From Dipylidium caninum (Eukaryota; Platyhelminthes; Cestoda; Cyclophyllidea; Dipylidiidae), in contig QEYB01000412.1 of NCBI GenBank assembly GCA_017562135.1, positions 372,001 through 436,000 on the forward strand: DNA of 64,000 nucleotides, in the 5' to 3' direction. The position numbers were made by a program, and so were the translations under genes. The notes below the pieces were generated by a model that ran no database searches, was not told the DNA's origin, and saw only the letters and a program-made list of their open reading frames with translations. Position 1 is the stretch's first letter, and each line of letters begins with the position of its first letter. This document shows positions 1 to 13,108 of the stretch, piece by piece.

Positions 1-3000
1 AAGAATGTGTGTTTGCGTGCGCACGTGCGTGCGTGCGTGCGTGAGTGTGCGCGTGAGTGTCGCTCATCGTCAACTGCAGCGAAAAGACGATCGATGATCA
101 TTAATGGACGCGGACGCGTGCAACGCGCAGGTGCGCATCTCATCGATCGAAGGCTATTCCAAACATCGCAACACGCGGGCGCGAGCGCGACGTTTAGGTG
201 GGCGGGATGGCAAGTGCGCGCGCGTGCGAGTAGGTTTTTGGGGGAAAGATTTCCCTGAGGTAGGCGTATTTAGAGAATTATACTATCTGCATTAATGGGT
301 GAATGCAGGAGTGAAAAAAAACTGGCGTGGTGTACGTACTGTGGAGTCAAGGGAGGTTTCTTCACTCAAGTTTCTCCACCTGTCACTCAAGCCCTGCCGT
401 CGTACGTTCAGGCAGGCGGCAACTTGAGTGGCAACTTCTGGTGGCCAGAGGAGCGGTCAAGTGATATGCATTGTTTACCTCTCCAAACCCGACCTGCTAC
501 TTTGGGTGAACTATCTCAAATAACTTTCTCCTTGGACTCAGATAGAATGGTACTTTGATTTACTGAATACCTAAAAATTGTTGAGTTCTTGGTAAGAAAA
601 TGGGATATTCTGTGTGGTGAGTAGCACACCTGTTAGGCGGGGATCGTTTCAGATATGGGGGCACCAGGCCGCGCCTTAGGGTTAAGGAGGCGAGATGTTG
701 AGAGAAGTTAAGGATTTGCTCTCCCCGCTAGAATTGTCTTCCCGATTTATTTCCCTGAGCCTCCATTTGGAGTGCATACACAGTACCATCTATTAGGTTT
801 TACGACGGCGTGAGCATCCGGCAGTCTGGAGAAAGGAGGGTTGTGTAAAGTCTGAGGTAGGCAACCAGCGCTCTCAGAAGGTTTCGATGTACCCTTGGTT
901 ACGCCTGTTTAAATCTGCCTTCGGCGAAGCGGTCAAACATCAGACTGAGATGAGTTAAAAGTATAATCTGATTGCGAATTAGACTGGATGGAAGTGGATG
1001 GCATGGGGCGTGGAAGGGGTTACCTAGGCATTACGCGCACGGGAATTGCCATTTGTGTCGAATTTTAGAGGGCGTCTTTCGTTTAAGAGGAAATTTTGGC
1101 TATCGGAAAGAAATTTGTCTTACACCTTCACATACCATATTTAATATGATTAAACTCAATAGTTCGTCTACTTATTAACGGCAAGTAACATGTTTTGAAT
1201 GTTGATCATCAGCCATGTGCTTGAGATACGCCCACGCAACCCTGCCGGTCATATGACGGCGATAAAATCAGCGGAAGCTAAATTTAGACCAGTCTAAGCC
1301 TCGCCTTGGTGCATTGCATAAAGTATCCGCTTGCGAAACTATTAACTACGGCGCAAAATTTAATCTACACCGAAGTGCGAGTGGAAAGAAGATTTTAACT
1401 GTGTTTAACTGGAAATAGTCGAGTTAATGGTGATAAGAGGTGATAACAGGGCTTATCCTCGTAGTAGAAAACTACCCAGAGAGGAAAAATTAAGAATAAT
1501 AATGTGCGCGGTGGACAGGCAATAATTACTCGCTCAGTGTTATTTGCCTAAGTTTGGCTCGATCCACTATTTAAATATTCATCTAAATGCCATAAATCTC
1601 GTTCTTTCAGCACAAACACCCAATCGCGTTTTAGAGTAAATTTGGAGTTAACATAAGCTTCACTAAAGAAGACAAACCTACTATAAGCCTAATGCGGACG
1701 CGGACGCGGACACGCGAGTGAGGGGGAGAGCTCGGGGCAAAAGCCCTCATCGCCCAAAACCGCCGCCCCCCACCGCTTTCCGGGGCATCGATGGGGCGGA
1801 CAGGACACTCTCCCGTGTTCTCATGCCTCATCTTAGTCTAGTCACAGGTCAGTGTGCTAATGACGCCCTCTCATCCCACTTTCGGTCGGAGGAAATCGCC
1901 TAGATGAGAGATAAGATGGGCTTTGTAGCTCGGCTATTGCGAGTGGGCGGGAGGTGGAGGAAGCGGAGCGGAGGGGAGAGGGGAGGAGAGGAGAGGAAGG
2001 CGGCGCAGACTGCAGACTGGCGAGGTAGACGGCTGGGGGCGGGGGGATATGGGGAGGTGGGGTTAGTGAGTGAGCCATTTACACCGCCACTTTGCGAGTC
2101 CCCGGTGGCATAGTTTGCCGCTGAACACAACGTAGTCGGCAGTTTGAAGTGACCGTTGGCGTTTAAACCAGCCTGATCTAAACAATTAGAAGACCAGGAC
2201 TGCAAGGAACGTCGAATAGGGAAGCACTCACGTTGGAGACGTGAACAGAAGACGGTAGAGTGATGAAGATTGTGGGGAGTAAGCGTGGAGGAGTCTTTTG
2301 TTTAAGCTAACCACGTGTCTCACTGTTTCGCTTGGAAGTACACAGGAACGCGGTACTTCGAGGTCACGAGATCTTCAACTAACTCTCGAATGGAATGATG
2401 CCAAGCAGCACTTCGCCTTCTTTTCTAGTTCTGCTGGATTCGCATCGCTCGAGTTGCTCGATTTAGACAGCGTCCTCTCGACCCTTAGCGTGTTATTTAC
2501 CATAGAGAGGCCTCTGGCCAAGCCTTGGCACAATTTTTCACCGACTATTTGTGGTCATAAGTTGCTTCAAAAGATCCTAATCCGGCGAGTAGCCGCGCCT
2601 TCATTAGACATTCCATGGTGACATGTTAAGAACCTTGTGAACAAACGCCAATAAAGTGAACCGAGGATCTCGGCCGGGTGGGTTTTACTGGAGGGTTGGG
2701 GAAAGTGGCCCAAGCGGATTACCGTCAGAAATTGTCGAACGAAGGAGGCGAGCCGCTCGGAAGATGTAAAGGTAAGGGTCCAGTAGATTCGATTGACTCA
2801 CAGGCCACTTCAGGGCGGGGGGAGGGGAGGGGGAGGAGAGGCGGTCAGTCGCATGCCCTTGAAGTTGGCAACATGCCAGTCAAATTTCCCTCACTGTTCG
2901 CTGTGGTAAGGCGCTTTCGCTAGGGCCTTCCGCCGCCGCCCCCGACGTGGAGCAAGTGGGCTAAAGCGCCTTCACCGAAGGCAACTTTTAATGTGTCGAT

Positions 3001-6000
3001 AAACACAAACCCGGCATAAATTATTTTTTGTGTGTGGGAACAATGGTGTAATGAATATGCGAACAACAAAGGGGGCGGGCGGGGAGGGAGTTGTTGTCCC
3101 CCCCCTCCCTTCCTAAAATAGCCCGCTATTCTCCCACACCTTCCACTCGAGCGCGATTGAGAGTCCACATGTGTACTTATTTCGCACAAAATTGTAGAGG
3201 GAAGGAGGAAACAAAACCCAGGTTTTTGTTAAAATACCAATAAATAGAGATATTTTATGCTGAGGGCTGGCTTAAGCGTCCCATTAATATTGTCTCCATT
3301 CGTACAAGGTCGGAGAGGGGGCGGGGGAGGGGGAGGCGCCCTGTTTCCGCCTCAAGTAGAGCGCCCGTTAATAAAGAGAGGGGAACATAAAAACAGACGA
3401 CACCCTGCATGTCTGTAAGGGGAAAAATCACATCCGCGACCGCCTCCGTAGGTGAAAATTCCATCGAGCCACGAGCTGGTTTTAGGTGGGGGGGGGGGGG
3501 GGTGGGAGGGAAAGCCATCATCCTTTTTGCCCCTTCATAACATGGCCTAGCTGGAAGCGTCGAAGCAGCAATTGTGGCATTCGGATGGTGGGAAGGGAAA
3601 TGGACTCATTGTGTTTAGTCTAAGACACGTATTTTTTATAAATTAACTCGTAAATTGGGGCAAGGGGAGAAGGGGAAGCGAGAAAGAACGAGAGAGAAAG
3701 TGAGGCAAAGCAATTGTAATTTATTTCGTCGCATCAAAAAAGGCCAAATGAGAGGAGGGAAGAATTGAAAAGACCGCCAACTCATTGTCCGCAGACAATG
3801 CAAAGTGAATGGATGGAATGGCAAATTGGTATGCCAACACAAACGTGTGCACTCAGCTAGGAGAAGCACCAACTAAAAGTAGGGGAATATGTTAAAAGCT
3901 CCCGAGCCTAATTTCGCCTTGACCTCCTCTGACATGCCGGTGGCAGGGCTAACTGCCCCCATGTGGGGTAGGGTGGGGAAATGCTCTCAAGACGAGGAGG
4001 GGAAGGGGGGGCGGTCGGACCGAGCGGGGAGGCGCGGGGCGGAGGTGGGTAGGTGGCAGCCTGTGGGATTAATGGCAGACGAGTAGTTATCATTGGCCCT
4101 TTTCTGTTTATACCAGACGCTTGCATGCGCCATTCATCTGAATTTGGGGATGATTCCTTGATTGAAGAGAGAGAGAGAAAGTGCCAAATGCCGCAGGTTT
4201 AATTGTAAGGGGTGCCTCTATAAAGTCGGGCATGGCCACGACGCAAAAGCTCTCCAGCGAGCTAGTCGAAGGGCTGCCAACTTGATGGTGCATATGAAAC
4301 AAACGATTGTTCGAAGACAAGGGTTTTGGCAACACACGATCGTATTCTGGACCATTGAACTCCCCACCGGGGGGAGGAGGAGGAGGAGCATGGACACGGC
4401 GGGGACGGTTATCTGATGGTTAATTCGCTTCCACCACCAATCGTGGAAGGGCTGGAGGCGGTCGGGGGCGGGTAGGAGCCCAGCGGGGGGTGGGGGGCGG
4501 GGAACGAGGAAACGGAGGGCGTTGTTCATGACTGGCCATAAAGTGGTCTAAATCCCACTAGGTCACTAATGGACTCGCGGGGTGGGCGAAGTGGCGGGAA
4601 TGCGGCGAGAAGGCATTTGCCATGCAATCGAACACTTCGAGACGCAGTAAATTTTAGACCTTTTCACTGCGTTTGCTTATAAAATTAAAGTATAACGCAG
4701 AAGGTGACGCGAGGAACCGGGAACAGCATCTGAGTCCCACCTGCTGGTTTGGTATGGGGCTTATAAAGTTGACATCTAATGGGAATTTTATGGGAGGTGA
4801 ACAGGCCTAACGGCGCTGAATCCAAGTTCAACCTCAACTCGCGTGGGTGGGGAGAAAGGACTTCTCGAATGGCTCGGCGCGGGGCGGTGAGGCTCTGGTT
4901 TCCGACCGGGCGGGTGGCGGGGTGGAGGAGGATGAGGATGAAGACGTGTGGGGAAAAACAAAATCATTTTTTAATGGAAAACATGCTATTCTAATAGAGG
5001 AAAACGCAAAGAAATTGTTTTCACATGTCCACACTCATAAAAGGCGCCTTTTTGCTGCTTTAATTCGCACCTCGTCAAATTTACCTTCAAGGCGGGTGGA
5101 AGCAGGCTTATCCGAGCAGGGAGGAGAGGAGAGCGGGGAGCGGAGGACGGGAGGTCAAGTCAAGTCAAGTTAAGTCAAGTCAAGACGCAGAAAGTTCCCA
5201 CAACGCAAACTAAGAGGCAATTGAAGGTGGGATAAGTGGTTGAAACTCACCGGATTTTCGTTCACAGTCGGCTGCTTTGACTTGCAGTGGTCGAGTCATC
5301 TTAGAGAAGTGAAAGAAAAGGAATAAGTAGTGGTGGGGAGGGGGAGGGGGAGGGACGACATCAACTTGAAATCAGGTCTTACAAAAGGTGAGGACAAAAC
5401 TTTCCTTTCCCCTGAGGTCAACATGCCAAGTTCTCTCGCCGCTCCCACGCCCCGATATGTTTGATGGACTGTTGACAGTCTAAACCGGGATCTGAAGTAC
5501 TCAACATCGACGCGGTACTTCCGACAGAGTCCGCCGTCCTCAGCTCTCTCAGTCTACGTGGAACCCACTCCCCACGGCGTTGAAAGCGGGTATCAAGAAG
5601 TTCCAGTCACTAAGTCCACCCGGACACGAAAGGTGTTGCGCGGGGGCTCGGGCACTCGTCAGAGTGATGCCGGAGTCCCCCTCCCGTGCCCAGTGCCCTC
5701 CCAACCCGGTTCCCAATCTGAAACACTGGGTAATATGGTCTCTTTTCTCTCTCACTCACCGTCCTCATGAAGCGGTAAAGATGTAACACAGGCGGTGAGA
5801 ACAAAGGTTTAATCCCAATTCTTAATGCCCCCACTCAGAGCCCGAGCTCGCCCCGCACGCCCCTCCCGGCCGGGCCGGGATGGTCGAGGGGCACAGCGAT
5901 CCCTTAATGCCTAGCCAGGGCGGGGAGAGGCGAAAACACACTCTCTCCTGGCCTCGTCGTCCTTCGCGAGGGAAAGGCAAAGTGGCGGTCAGTGAGATGT

Positions 6001-9000
6001 CGGCTGTTAGTTTGGCCGAACGAGAGGGTTGATTTACACATAAAGTGACCACTTACGCCAGGAAGCGTCTTCTTCTCGTGCAGCGTTTCCTGACATCGCA
6101 TCGCCGATTCCTTTTTGCAGAAAGTGATGAATGCACAGCCTGAAAGCGAGAAAGATTTGGGACGATGGGAGAAGCAGGGCTTGTGAGTGGGTTTAAATGA
6201 AAGTGGGCGAGTACACGGGGCCTTTTAAGCCTCTCTTGCGGCATCGCAGGGATGTGTGTTTCAACTGCCGCAGGGAGGGTGGATCTCCTGGAAGCCAAGG
6301 AATGCCGTCCACGACAGCTCCTACCAGACAGCGAGGGGATTTTGCGGTAGACGTGGCCGTCGGGCGCCGCCGTGGCGGCGAGGGCTCGGGCGCAGGGCTG
6401 CCAAATTGCCCCAAGGCATATGCTTGAAAGAAAGCTGCATCGGGCGCGGAAGGGAAGGAGTTGAATTTAATCCCGACCAGCCTAACTTCCCAGACGACAG
6501 TGTGTGGCGAGGGAGAGGCCGGACGCATCTGGGGGAAATTCGTTGGTGTATGAGTGCGGGGAAAGAGGTGACAGGCCAAGTGGGCGATGCCATCTGTGCA
6601 GGCCTCTGTCCCTCTCCTCGGTGACCGTTCAGAACAAACGATTGAGAAATAACGAAGTCTTGGGTCCGCCTGCCGTCGGGAGACATTATCAGAGGTGAAG
6701 GAGCATCGAGGTGTCTTGTGGACAAATTCACCTTGGATAAGGGTTGTGTCGGTCCAAGAAAAGTGGGGAGTTAAGGCGCGGGTGGGAAGCGAATGCAATC
6801 AAGGCCAGGCGGTTTTCATGCAACCTTGACAACGAAGGTAGGAGAAGTCGACAGCGAGAAGCGTTTTCTTCCCAGCACTTCCATTTCCTGAATCCTCCTC
6901 CCCCTCTTCCTCCTCATTGGGGCCAAAAAGGACAGCCCGACGGCCACACACTCCTTTAGGCGGCGGCTCTATTAACAGTCTCGCCACCACAGGTCCGTTG
7001 ACTCCTTCCTCATCACGATTAGATCTCTTACTTCAACGCTGGTTGAAGAATTTAATCAACTGCCTTCCAAACGCCCGATTCCCCATCTGTCCGGAGTAAT
7101 TTGTGATTTTATCAGTGTTCCACACAGTCGTCCGCCTGCGCGTCCGTCGCAATTTGGACACTGATACCAACTTAAAAGCTCCCACTTGTTGCAGGACTCG
7201 CATTAATCAGTGGTGGAGTCACCTTGAGCCAGGTTTTCTTCCCATCCTCAAGCGGCGTCGCTTGTTGGGGTGGTTTCACACATTACACGATGGAAACGGC
7301 GGGTTCCATCGAACCGGGGGAAGACTAAAGGCAGGCACTTTCTCCACTTCTACCAAATCAGTTAAAGCAACATCGCTGTCGCGACTGCTCCTCTTTTCTC
7401 CACTCCAATCCACGCAAAACCACACCACCTCTGCCTCCGCCTCTAGCGCAGCCTCTGGAATCCTCGGGCGCCGCGATACGCGCAGTAGTTTGGCTTTAGA
7501 CTGGCCGGGGAAGGTGGGAGGGGATCGATGGCGGTGGAGGGCAGAGGGAGAGGCAAAAGATCGCCACTTCTGCATACGATGCTATCATTGTGTTTTTCCT
7601 GTCAAAATAAGGTGATGGTGGATGGTGGAGGATGGCGAAGGAGAGGCAGGCGAGGAGGCAGGCTTCAATTACATCACGCATGCCCTTTCGCCCTTCCCGC
7701 CTTTGAAGTATGAGTGGTAGATGGCCAACCCACAGCTCCCGGTCCCCTCCCCCCGCCCCCTTCACTTCCGAAACGGGAGGCAGGGACACGGACGCGGACG
7801 GGAACAGGGATGGGTCGAGTCGTAGATGCTTCTCTCTCAATTAACCGCTTTTTCCGCATTAGGGCAATTTTAGCTCGCTGGACTGGCCGTGAGGAGGATC
7901 GTCCTCCCCAATGGAAGTCACACGTCGGACTTCAACAATAAATTAAATTGGCAATGGCGTCCGCGTGTTCGGAGGTTCACTCATGGTAGACGGTAGACGG
8001 CTGAATGAAATCAAATGAGAATTGGCACCAAAGCAGAGGAGGAGGAGGAGGGGAAGAAAGCAACGGAGGTAGGTCGATAGGATCTGGGACGAATGGGGGA
8101 ATGCGGGAGGAGGAGCAAAGGGGGAGAGGAAACGGAAATATCCCCCATTTCGCTGGAGAACGAGGGGAGGGGAGAGGAGGAAGATGCCTCAAGGATGTAA
8201 AGTGGCTGGCGCGAGGGTGGGCTCCAAGCCACCGCAGACGCGTTCGTAGAGAAGGTAAATCTGAGATAACCGAGGGAGTCAAAGGTGGATTAGATACAGA
8301 CGGATGGAGCAGATTGGGGGCAGATAGAGGGGAATTTTGGCGTTAATGGGGGTGAGCAAGAAAGAAGTGAAAAAAAAGGGAGGTGGGAAAGAATTGACTG
8401 TTAGGCGAATTAGGACGGCCGGTTGGGAATTGGGAGAGGAACCCCATTTCCTCCCTTCCCTTCCCTTCCCTTTCCTTCCCTCCATCCATCCATCTCTCTG
8501 TGCCTCCACTCTTTCTCCTGTCTTTTCTCAGGGTTACTCAATGCCTCTCGACCCGCATCTCGTAATCAGCGGTATAATTCCTCCACCTCCACCTCCACCT
8601 CTGCCTCCTCCTTTTCCTTTGTTTTAATTGTGCATTGCATAGGGAGACATTCTAGCCATCTCTCGCCCTTGGACTCTTTGGCTCGTGACTTGGCATCCTT
8701 CGTCCTCAAAGGCCGCCTGATTTGCAAAAAGAAATGCCTCATTTTTGTACTCATTCGCCCTCTCGCAAAAGCGCCCTTTAATTCAACGGCATATGACCTG
8801 CTAAACAGGGGCGAATCACATCGAAAAGAGGCCACTCCTCTACAGTGTTGCGGTAATGCGAAAAGCCAATCGAGAGGTTTCACACCTCCCTCTGCAGCGA
8901 GGAGAATTGCGGTGACATCCATGCTACCAATGTTATTTGCCCTGTCTCTCTCTTTCACCGCATTGAGCTCCTCCACAGTCTTAAACGCTTAACGCCCGCC

Positions 9001-11118
9001 TGTGCTCCTCCTGCCTCACGAGGGGAACGACCGTCCCCGTTGAGTATCAGTTTCGGACAAGGGGAAAGGGGATAAAGGCCGGAATTTACTGCCTTAGTAG
9101 CCCGAAAAATAACCAGAGGAGGGAGATAATTCGAGTTGCCGCGCTGCTGGCCCGTGGCCAACAGGCCGGTCGAGCCACGGGGTGAATGTAAAAGACGATT
9201 GTAAGGACCTGGTCCACGTTGGGTGCCATTACCACTGGGCCGAGAGGCGGTAGAGGCGAAAGAGAAGGGCGAGTCTTGCAGCCAATTTAGACTTTCTTGA
9301 GGAACCTCGTGCCCACGGAGTTCATTACTTTTCCCCAAAAAGTTCCAGCCTCTCTGCATTCATCAGTGAAAAGAGTGGTGGACTCATGTCATCGGGTTTA
9401 AACACCAGTCACCGGGTTGTCTAGTACGATGTCGAAGATTTTTGCCTCAATGACTGGGGAGGAAGCTTGTAGGAGCGGAAGATGGCTTTAGCGGCCGCAA
9501 AGCAGATCAGGCGATCCCAAAACTCCTCAGCCCACCGCATCACACTGGGGATGAATCAGGGGAACATTTAAATGACTTCCGCCCTCGCCCCCGCCTACCC
9601 GCCTGTCGGACTTTGTGTTCGTCCAACGAACATTGCGAGTGTCTCTCCGGCACTGCTCGAAACTGCCTGGACTGCTCTACTGCTCTACTTACATGAGGGA
9701 TGCCCACACTGTTGGTTAAAGCAAAAGCTTGCCGCATGACGCTATAACAACACAGCGGACTGCTACCGCAAATTTATTCTCTACCTCTTGAAGAAAGGGT
9801 AGGTGGGCATGGAAACCTGATCCCCATGCAGCCATACGCGTTTCTTTTTACACGAATCGTTCTATTCATTGGTTTTGTATTTGCTTGGCGTTTATGGCAC
9901 TGGAGTTGTCATCCCACTGTTGTCAACACCGACTGCGGAATATTATGACTTCTACCTTGTCAGGGGAGTTCGATTTCAATCTAGGAAGCCTGACAGATGA
10001 GACTTGAGACACAATCTCCTCCTCCTCCTCCTCCTCCGCCTCCTGACCAGACAAGTGGCGTAGGTGATTACGGACTCATGAACCTCTTAGTTACAATGCA
10101 CTTTTAGTCAGAATAATGTTACCAAAGAACGGGGAAAAGCTGGTTTTTCGATGGTGAGGAAAGAGGAGGACGCCACTTTCTAGACCAACGGATTTTTGGA
10201 TGAGAGAGAGCGAGAATGTGGAGATGGAGGGAGGACGGAACCAGGATCGCGGCAGGGGGTAGAAGTCGAGGCAAGATTATTTCCTGCCACGGTTTCAACC
10301 AACAAGTTTGCCTCCTTCATTCCTGCTAACTTCGACCGACCCTTGACCTCGACACACCAGGTGACGTAGGTCCTTAAAAGCTCTTCTTACAGCGGACCCA
10401 TTGCGTGGCGCTGACCGCAACCATCTCCATGGGATGCGTGAGCAAAGGTCTCAACACCGCCCTGGGGAGCCACCTTACACGCCTGATCCGAGCCGCAAGG
10501 CGAGGAGATGCTCAGGATGAATGGACAGCTTAGTTCCGAGGTGGCGTTAATTGCTAATTTTAAGGGTGCTTCCGCTCTGACTCCGCCGATATCATAGGAA
10601 AAGGCTTATTAAAAATGCCTATGACACCCGTGTAGGTGAAGCGAAGAAAATTTCTGGTCAGTAGCTATGGCCACACCCGAAAAATGTCTCCTTCTGGTAG
10701 GTTTCGGCAGTAATCTGCCGTTTTGGTAGGGTTGGGCAGGAAGAATGTCTTTGTTTCGGGGAGTAGGGCGTCAGAGGAGGAGGAGGAGGTGGCGCGGGGG
10801 TGAGTTCGGCGACTTTTATGGGAGTGGGAGTGGATGTGGGCACGAAGGACGATGCTCCCACCCCATCTAGTGAAGACTTATAGTCTGGCAAAGGTGTCTG
10901 GGCGGCGGATTCACCGCCAAACAAACTCAGTCTCCATGGTGTGGGGAAAGGGAATTCCTTATTTAGGACGAGTTACAGTGAGGAGGTGAAAGGAGATTCA
11001 GGGATTTCGACTGGGAATGTTAATTGTCTAAACATGATTCAATTTTGAGACTGACTAGATCAAAGCGAGGTCTGACAGGCGGAAGTCAAAATCCATGAAA
11101 ATTAAGTGGTCTGCTTAC
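1..11118. other. Gene-poor GC-rich stretch, probably CELF intron or intergenic
   Basis: I see no supportable gene here. The next exon of the CELF gene (the second half of RRM1) would lie on the minus strand downstream of the exon that ends at 11119. I looked for its expected residues in this stretch and did not find them, so this may be one very long intron. The DNA is rich in G/A runs on the plus strand (around 1.95-2.05, 2.8, 3.3, 4.0, 4.4, 5.3 and 8.0-8.2 kb) with matching C/T runs, and has a CG/TG-rich stretch at 1-250. Open frames up to about 200 codons occur on both strands but overlap one another, lack splice logic and resemble no family I know. Confidence 0.5.
5154..5183. repeat. Short GTCAA tandem repeat (6 units)
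   Basis: Six consecutive five-base units of GTCAA, one of them changed to GTTAA. It is an isolated microsatellite with no visible function. Confidence 0.85.
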
Positions 11119-11428
11119 CCTTGTGAATGCCAGTCAACTTGTCCCTTAAGACAAGAATGTCCGAAATCGGTCCAAATTCCTCAAATATGGGTCTTATATC
11201 AGCCTCGTTCATAAATCGCGGGATCTGTCCGATGAACAACTTGAGGGCGTTTACGCCGCCCACAATCCCGGTTGCCGTTGACGTGGCTGCGACGGTTCCG
11301 TCGTGGCGATCGTTCGAGGACGCTGTGGAAGAGGAAGAGTCTGTGGAATAGGCCTCAACGCGGGAGGAGGAGCAAGGGGAGGAGAAAGCTGACTGAGCCG
11401 CCTCGAGCATATCGACGCCGCTGTCCAT
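11119..11428 (-). CDS. CELF/Bruno-like RNA-binding protein, 5' coding exon (first half of RRM1)
   Basis: CELF proteins bind GU-rich RNA and control splicing, translation and mRNA decay. This exon encodes about 103 residues: a serine-rich leader followed by the first part of an RRM. The RNP2 motif KLFIGQIPR lies at about residues 63-71. It is followed by [14 protein letters not shown] and the CELF-typical [13 protein letters not shown], where CELF3-6 proteins read DKYTGMHKG. The exon stops inside RRM1 at a GTAAGC donor in phase 1, where the next exon should supply the rest of the GC codon and the RNP1 strand. I chose the ATG at 11428, which begins [12 protein letters not shown]. An in-frame ATG at 11566 would add 46 residues, but these run through a tetranucleotide repeat, so I treat that part as 5' UTR. 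The HKG ending favours the CELF3-6 branch over CELF1/2. Remaining exons are not in view. Confidence 0.85.
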
Positions 11429-11430
11429 GC

Positions 11431-11496
11431 GTTCCTTCTTCCTTCCTTCCTTCCTTCCTACCTTCCGTCCGTCCGTCAGTCCGTCCGTACGTCGTA
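11431..11496. repeat. TTCC/GTCC tetranucleotide array next to the CELF start codon
   Basis: Repeats of CTTC/TTCC pass into GTCC units directly upstream of the preferred CELF start. Read in the CELF frame they would give an Arg/Lys/Gly/Asp-rich low-complexity stretch. I therefore assign the array to the 5' UTR, though an N-terminally extended protein is possible. Confidence 0.8.
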
Positions 11497-12928
11497 GAGT
11501 CGGGGCAGAACTCGCCTCCACGTTGCACCGCTGATGTCGATGATTCCCCCAGTACTGCTCATCCATCAGCTGTTTACGCTCCCAGCCTGCTGATTGGTCG
11601 ATCCGGGGGGCGAGGAGAGGCGGCGAGGTGAGCACGCGCACGCACGTGCGCACGCGCGAGGACGTACCCGCGGTGTCTTAATCGCCCTCTCCCTCTGTGT
11701 GTGTGTGTGGATGTGGGTGTACACTTTTTTTAACGCCGCGGTTAAATCTAAGGCACTGGGATAATTGTGACTTTGGGGTAGAGTCGGGGGTGGGGTGGGG
11801 AGGAGGCGGCGGGGTAGCAACGGGTGCAGAATAACCGCTATGGGGTGTTCAAAAGAAGACGGTGTTGTAGGACGAATTGACCCTACAGACAGGTAGAGAA
11901 ATGGTACACACACTTGTTCTTTGAATGCGCGAAGCAGATACATTCGAGGGGTGGCAAACGTCTCAGGGGAATAATGCCGTAGTGTCCCACCTCCCCAGTG
12001 TGGATGGTTCTGAAAAGAAGTGGCTGAGGACACAATGAGTGTCGCCACATTGCTACAGGAGTTCAGAGTTGATAGACGGGGAGAAACAGAAGTTGCTCGT
12101 CGGCTGGATGAGAAGGAGGAGGAGAGCAAAAAGACCAAGGGGCGAGTGAATAGATTGAGGGCAGATGTTTTGCGATGGGCTAAAAAATCTACGATGGCAA
12201 CGGTAAATTTGCCGCAATTTAACCTCACAGGGCTCGAATTCAACACCTGAGCGCCACCTGCCACCAGGAAATCTCAAACCACATGGCCGAAGTCACATGC
12301 TTTTTGTCGAATAGGCTTCAGTACGTGGTGACCAGTCATTTCTGTGGATGGAGAGGCAGACTGCTGGAGACATCACTGACTGGACCGCCACACGGCGGAG
12401 GGCCTGACACAAGATGGGGAGAATCAGGATAGGCTGTCGATATGACTAAAAGAAAGTTCGGATTCCAGGTGATGAGGAAGACCCAGAGAAAAACTTTTTA
12501 ACGGATCACGACATCGAAACCTCACTCGGCCCGCTCACTCCGTGCATTCTACTTCTCGTCTCCTGCGATATTGGCCTCTTGCCGACAACGAGTTAGTGTT
12601 TGAGCAACACCTAAGGCAGTCTACTTGGTCATGTACCTCCGAGGAGAATCTGCACCACCTTCCGGTCCCGGCGGCGTGTCATGGACGTCACTCACCCACT
12701 CATTCATCGAGCAGAAGACGAGTCGACGTTTCGCCGCCTCGAGGCATTCCCAGTCGTCACCAGGCGAAATAACGGGCGAATTTTTGATAAACATGTTAAC
12801 TTATCAATTCCTTTTCCCCCTCGTATCCACTCACGCACCCAAGAGGGTGAAACTTCAAGGCCGCCTGATGAATAAATAACGAACAAGACAAAACACCTTA
12901 TTTTCATATCTGTTGGTAAAATTAGTTT

Positions 12929-13108
12929 AGGAGGAGGAGGAGGAGGAGGAGGAGGAGGAGGAGGAGGAGGAGGAGGAGGAGGAGGAGGAGGAGGAGGAGG
13001 AGGAGGAGGAGGAGGAGGAGGAGGAGGAGGAGGAGGAGGAGGAGGAGGAGGAGGAGGAGGAGGAGGAGGAGGAGGAGGAGGAGGAGGAGGAGGAGGAGGA
13101 GGAGGAGG
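12929..13108. repeat. Uninterrupted (AGG/GGA)n microsatellite, about 60 copies
   Basis: About 180 bases of perfect GGA triplets. On the minus strand this is TCC/CCT, giving spurious open frames of poly-proline or poly-serine. The purine-only strand could form triplex or G-rich secondary structure. I see no sign that it is translated. Confidence 0.97.

Noticed and set aside
6193..6798. 201-codon minus-strand frame
   Set aside because: GC-rich region with long open frames on both strands at once. No ATG-based model or domain is convincing.
12020..12250. Plus-strand charged open frame upstream of CELF (containing LLQEFRVDRRGETEVARRL)
   Set aside because: It starts with GTG. The internal ATG would give 71 aa with no family resemblance and no splice context.
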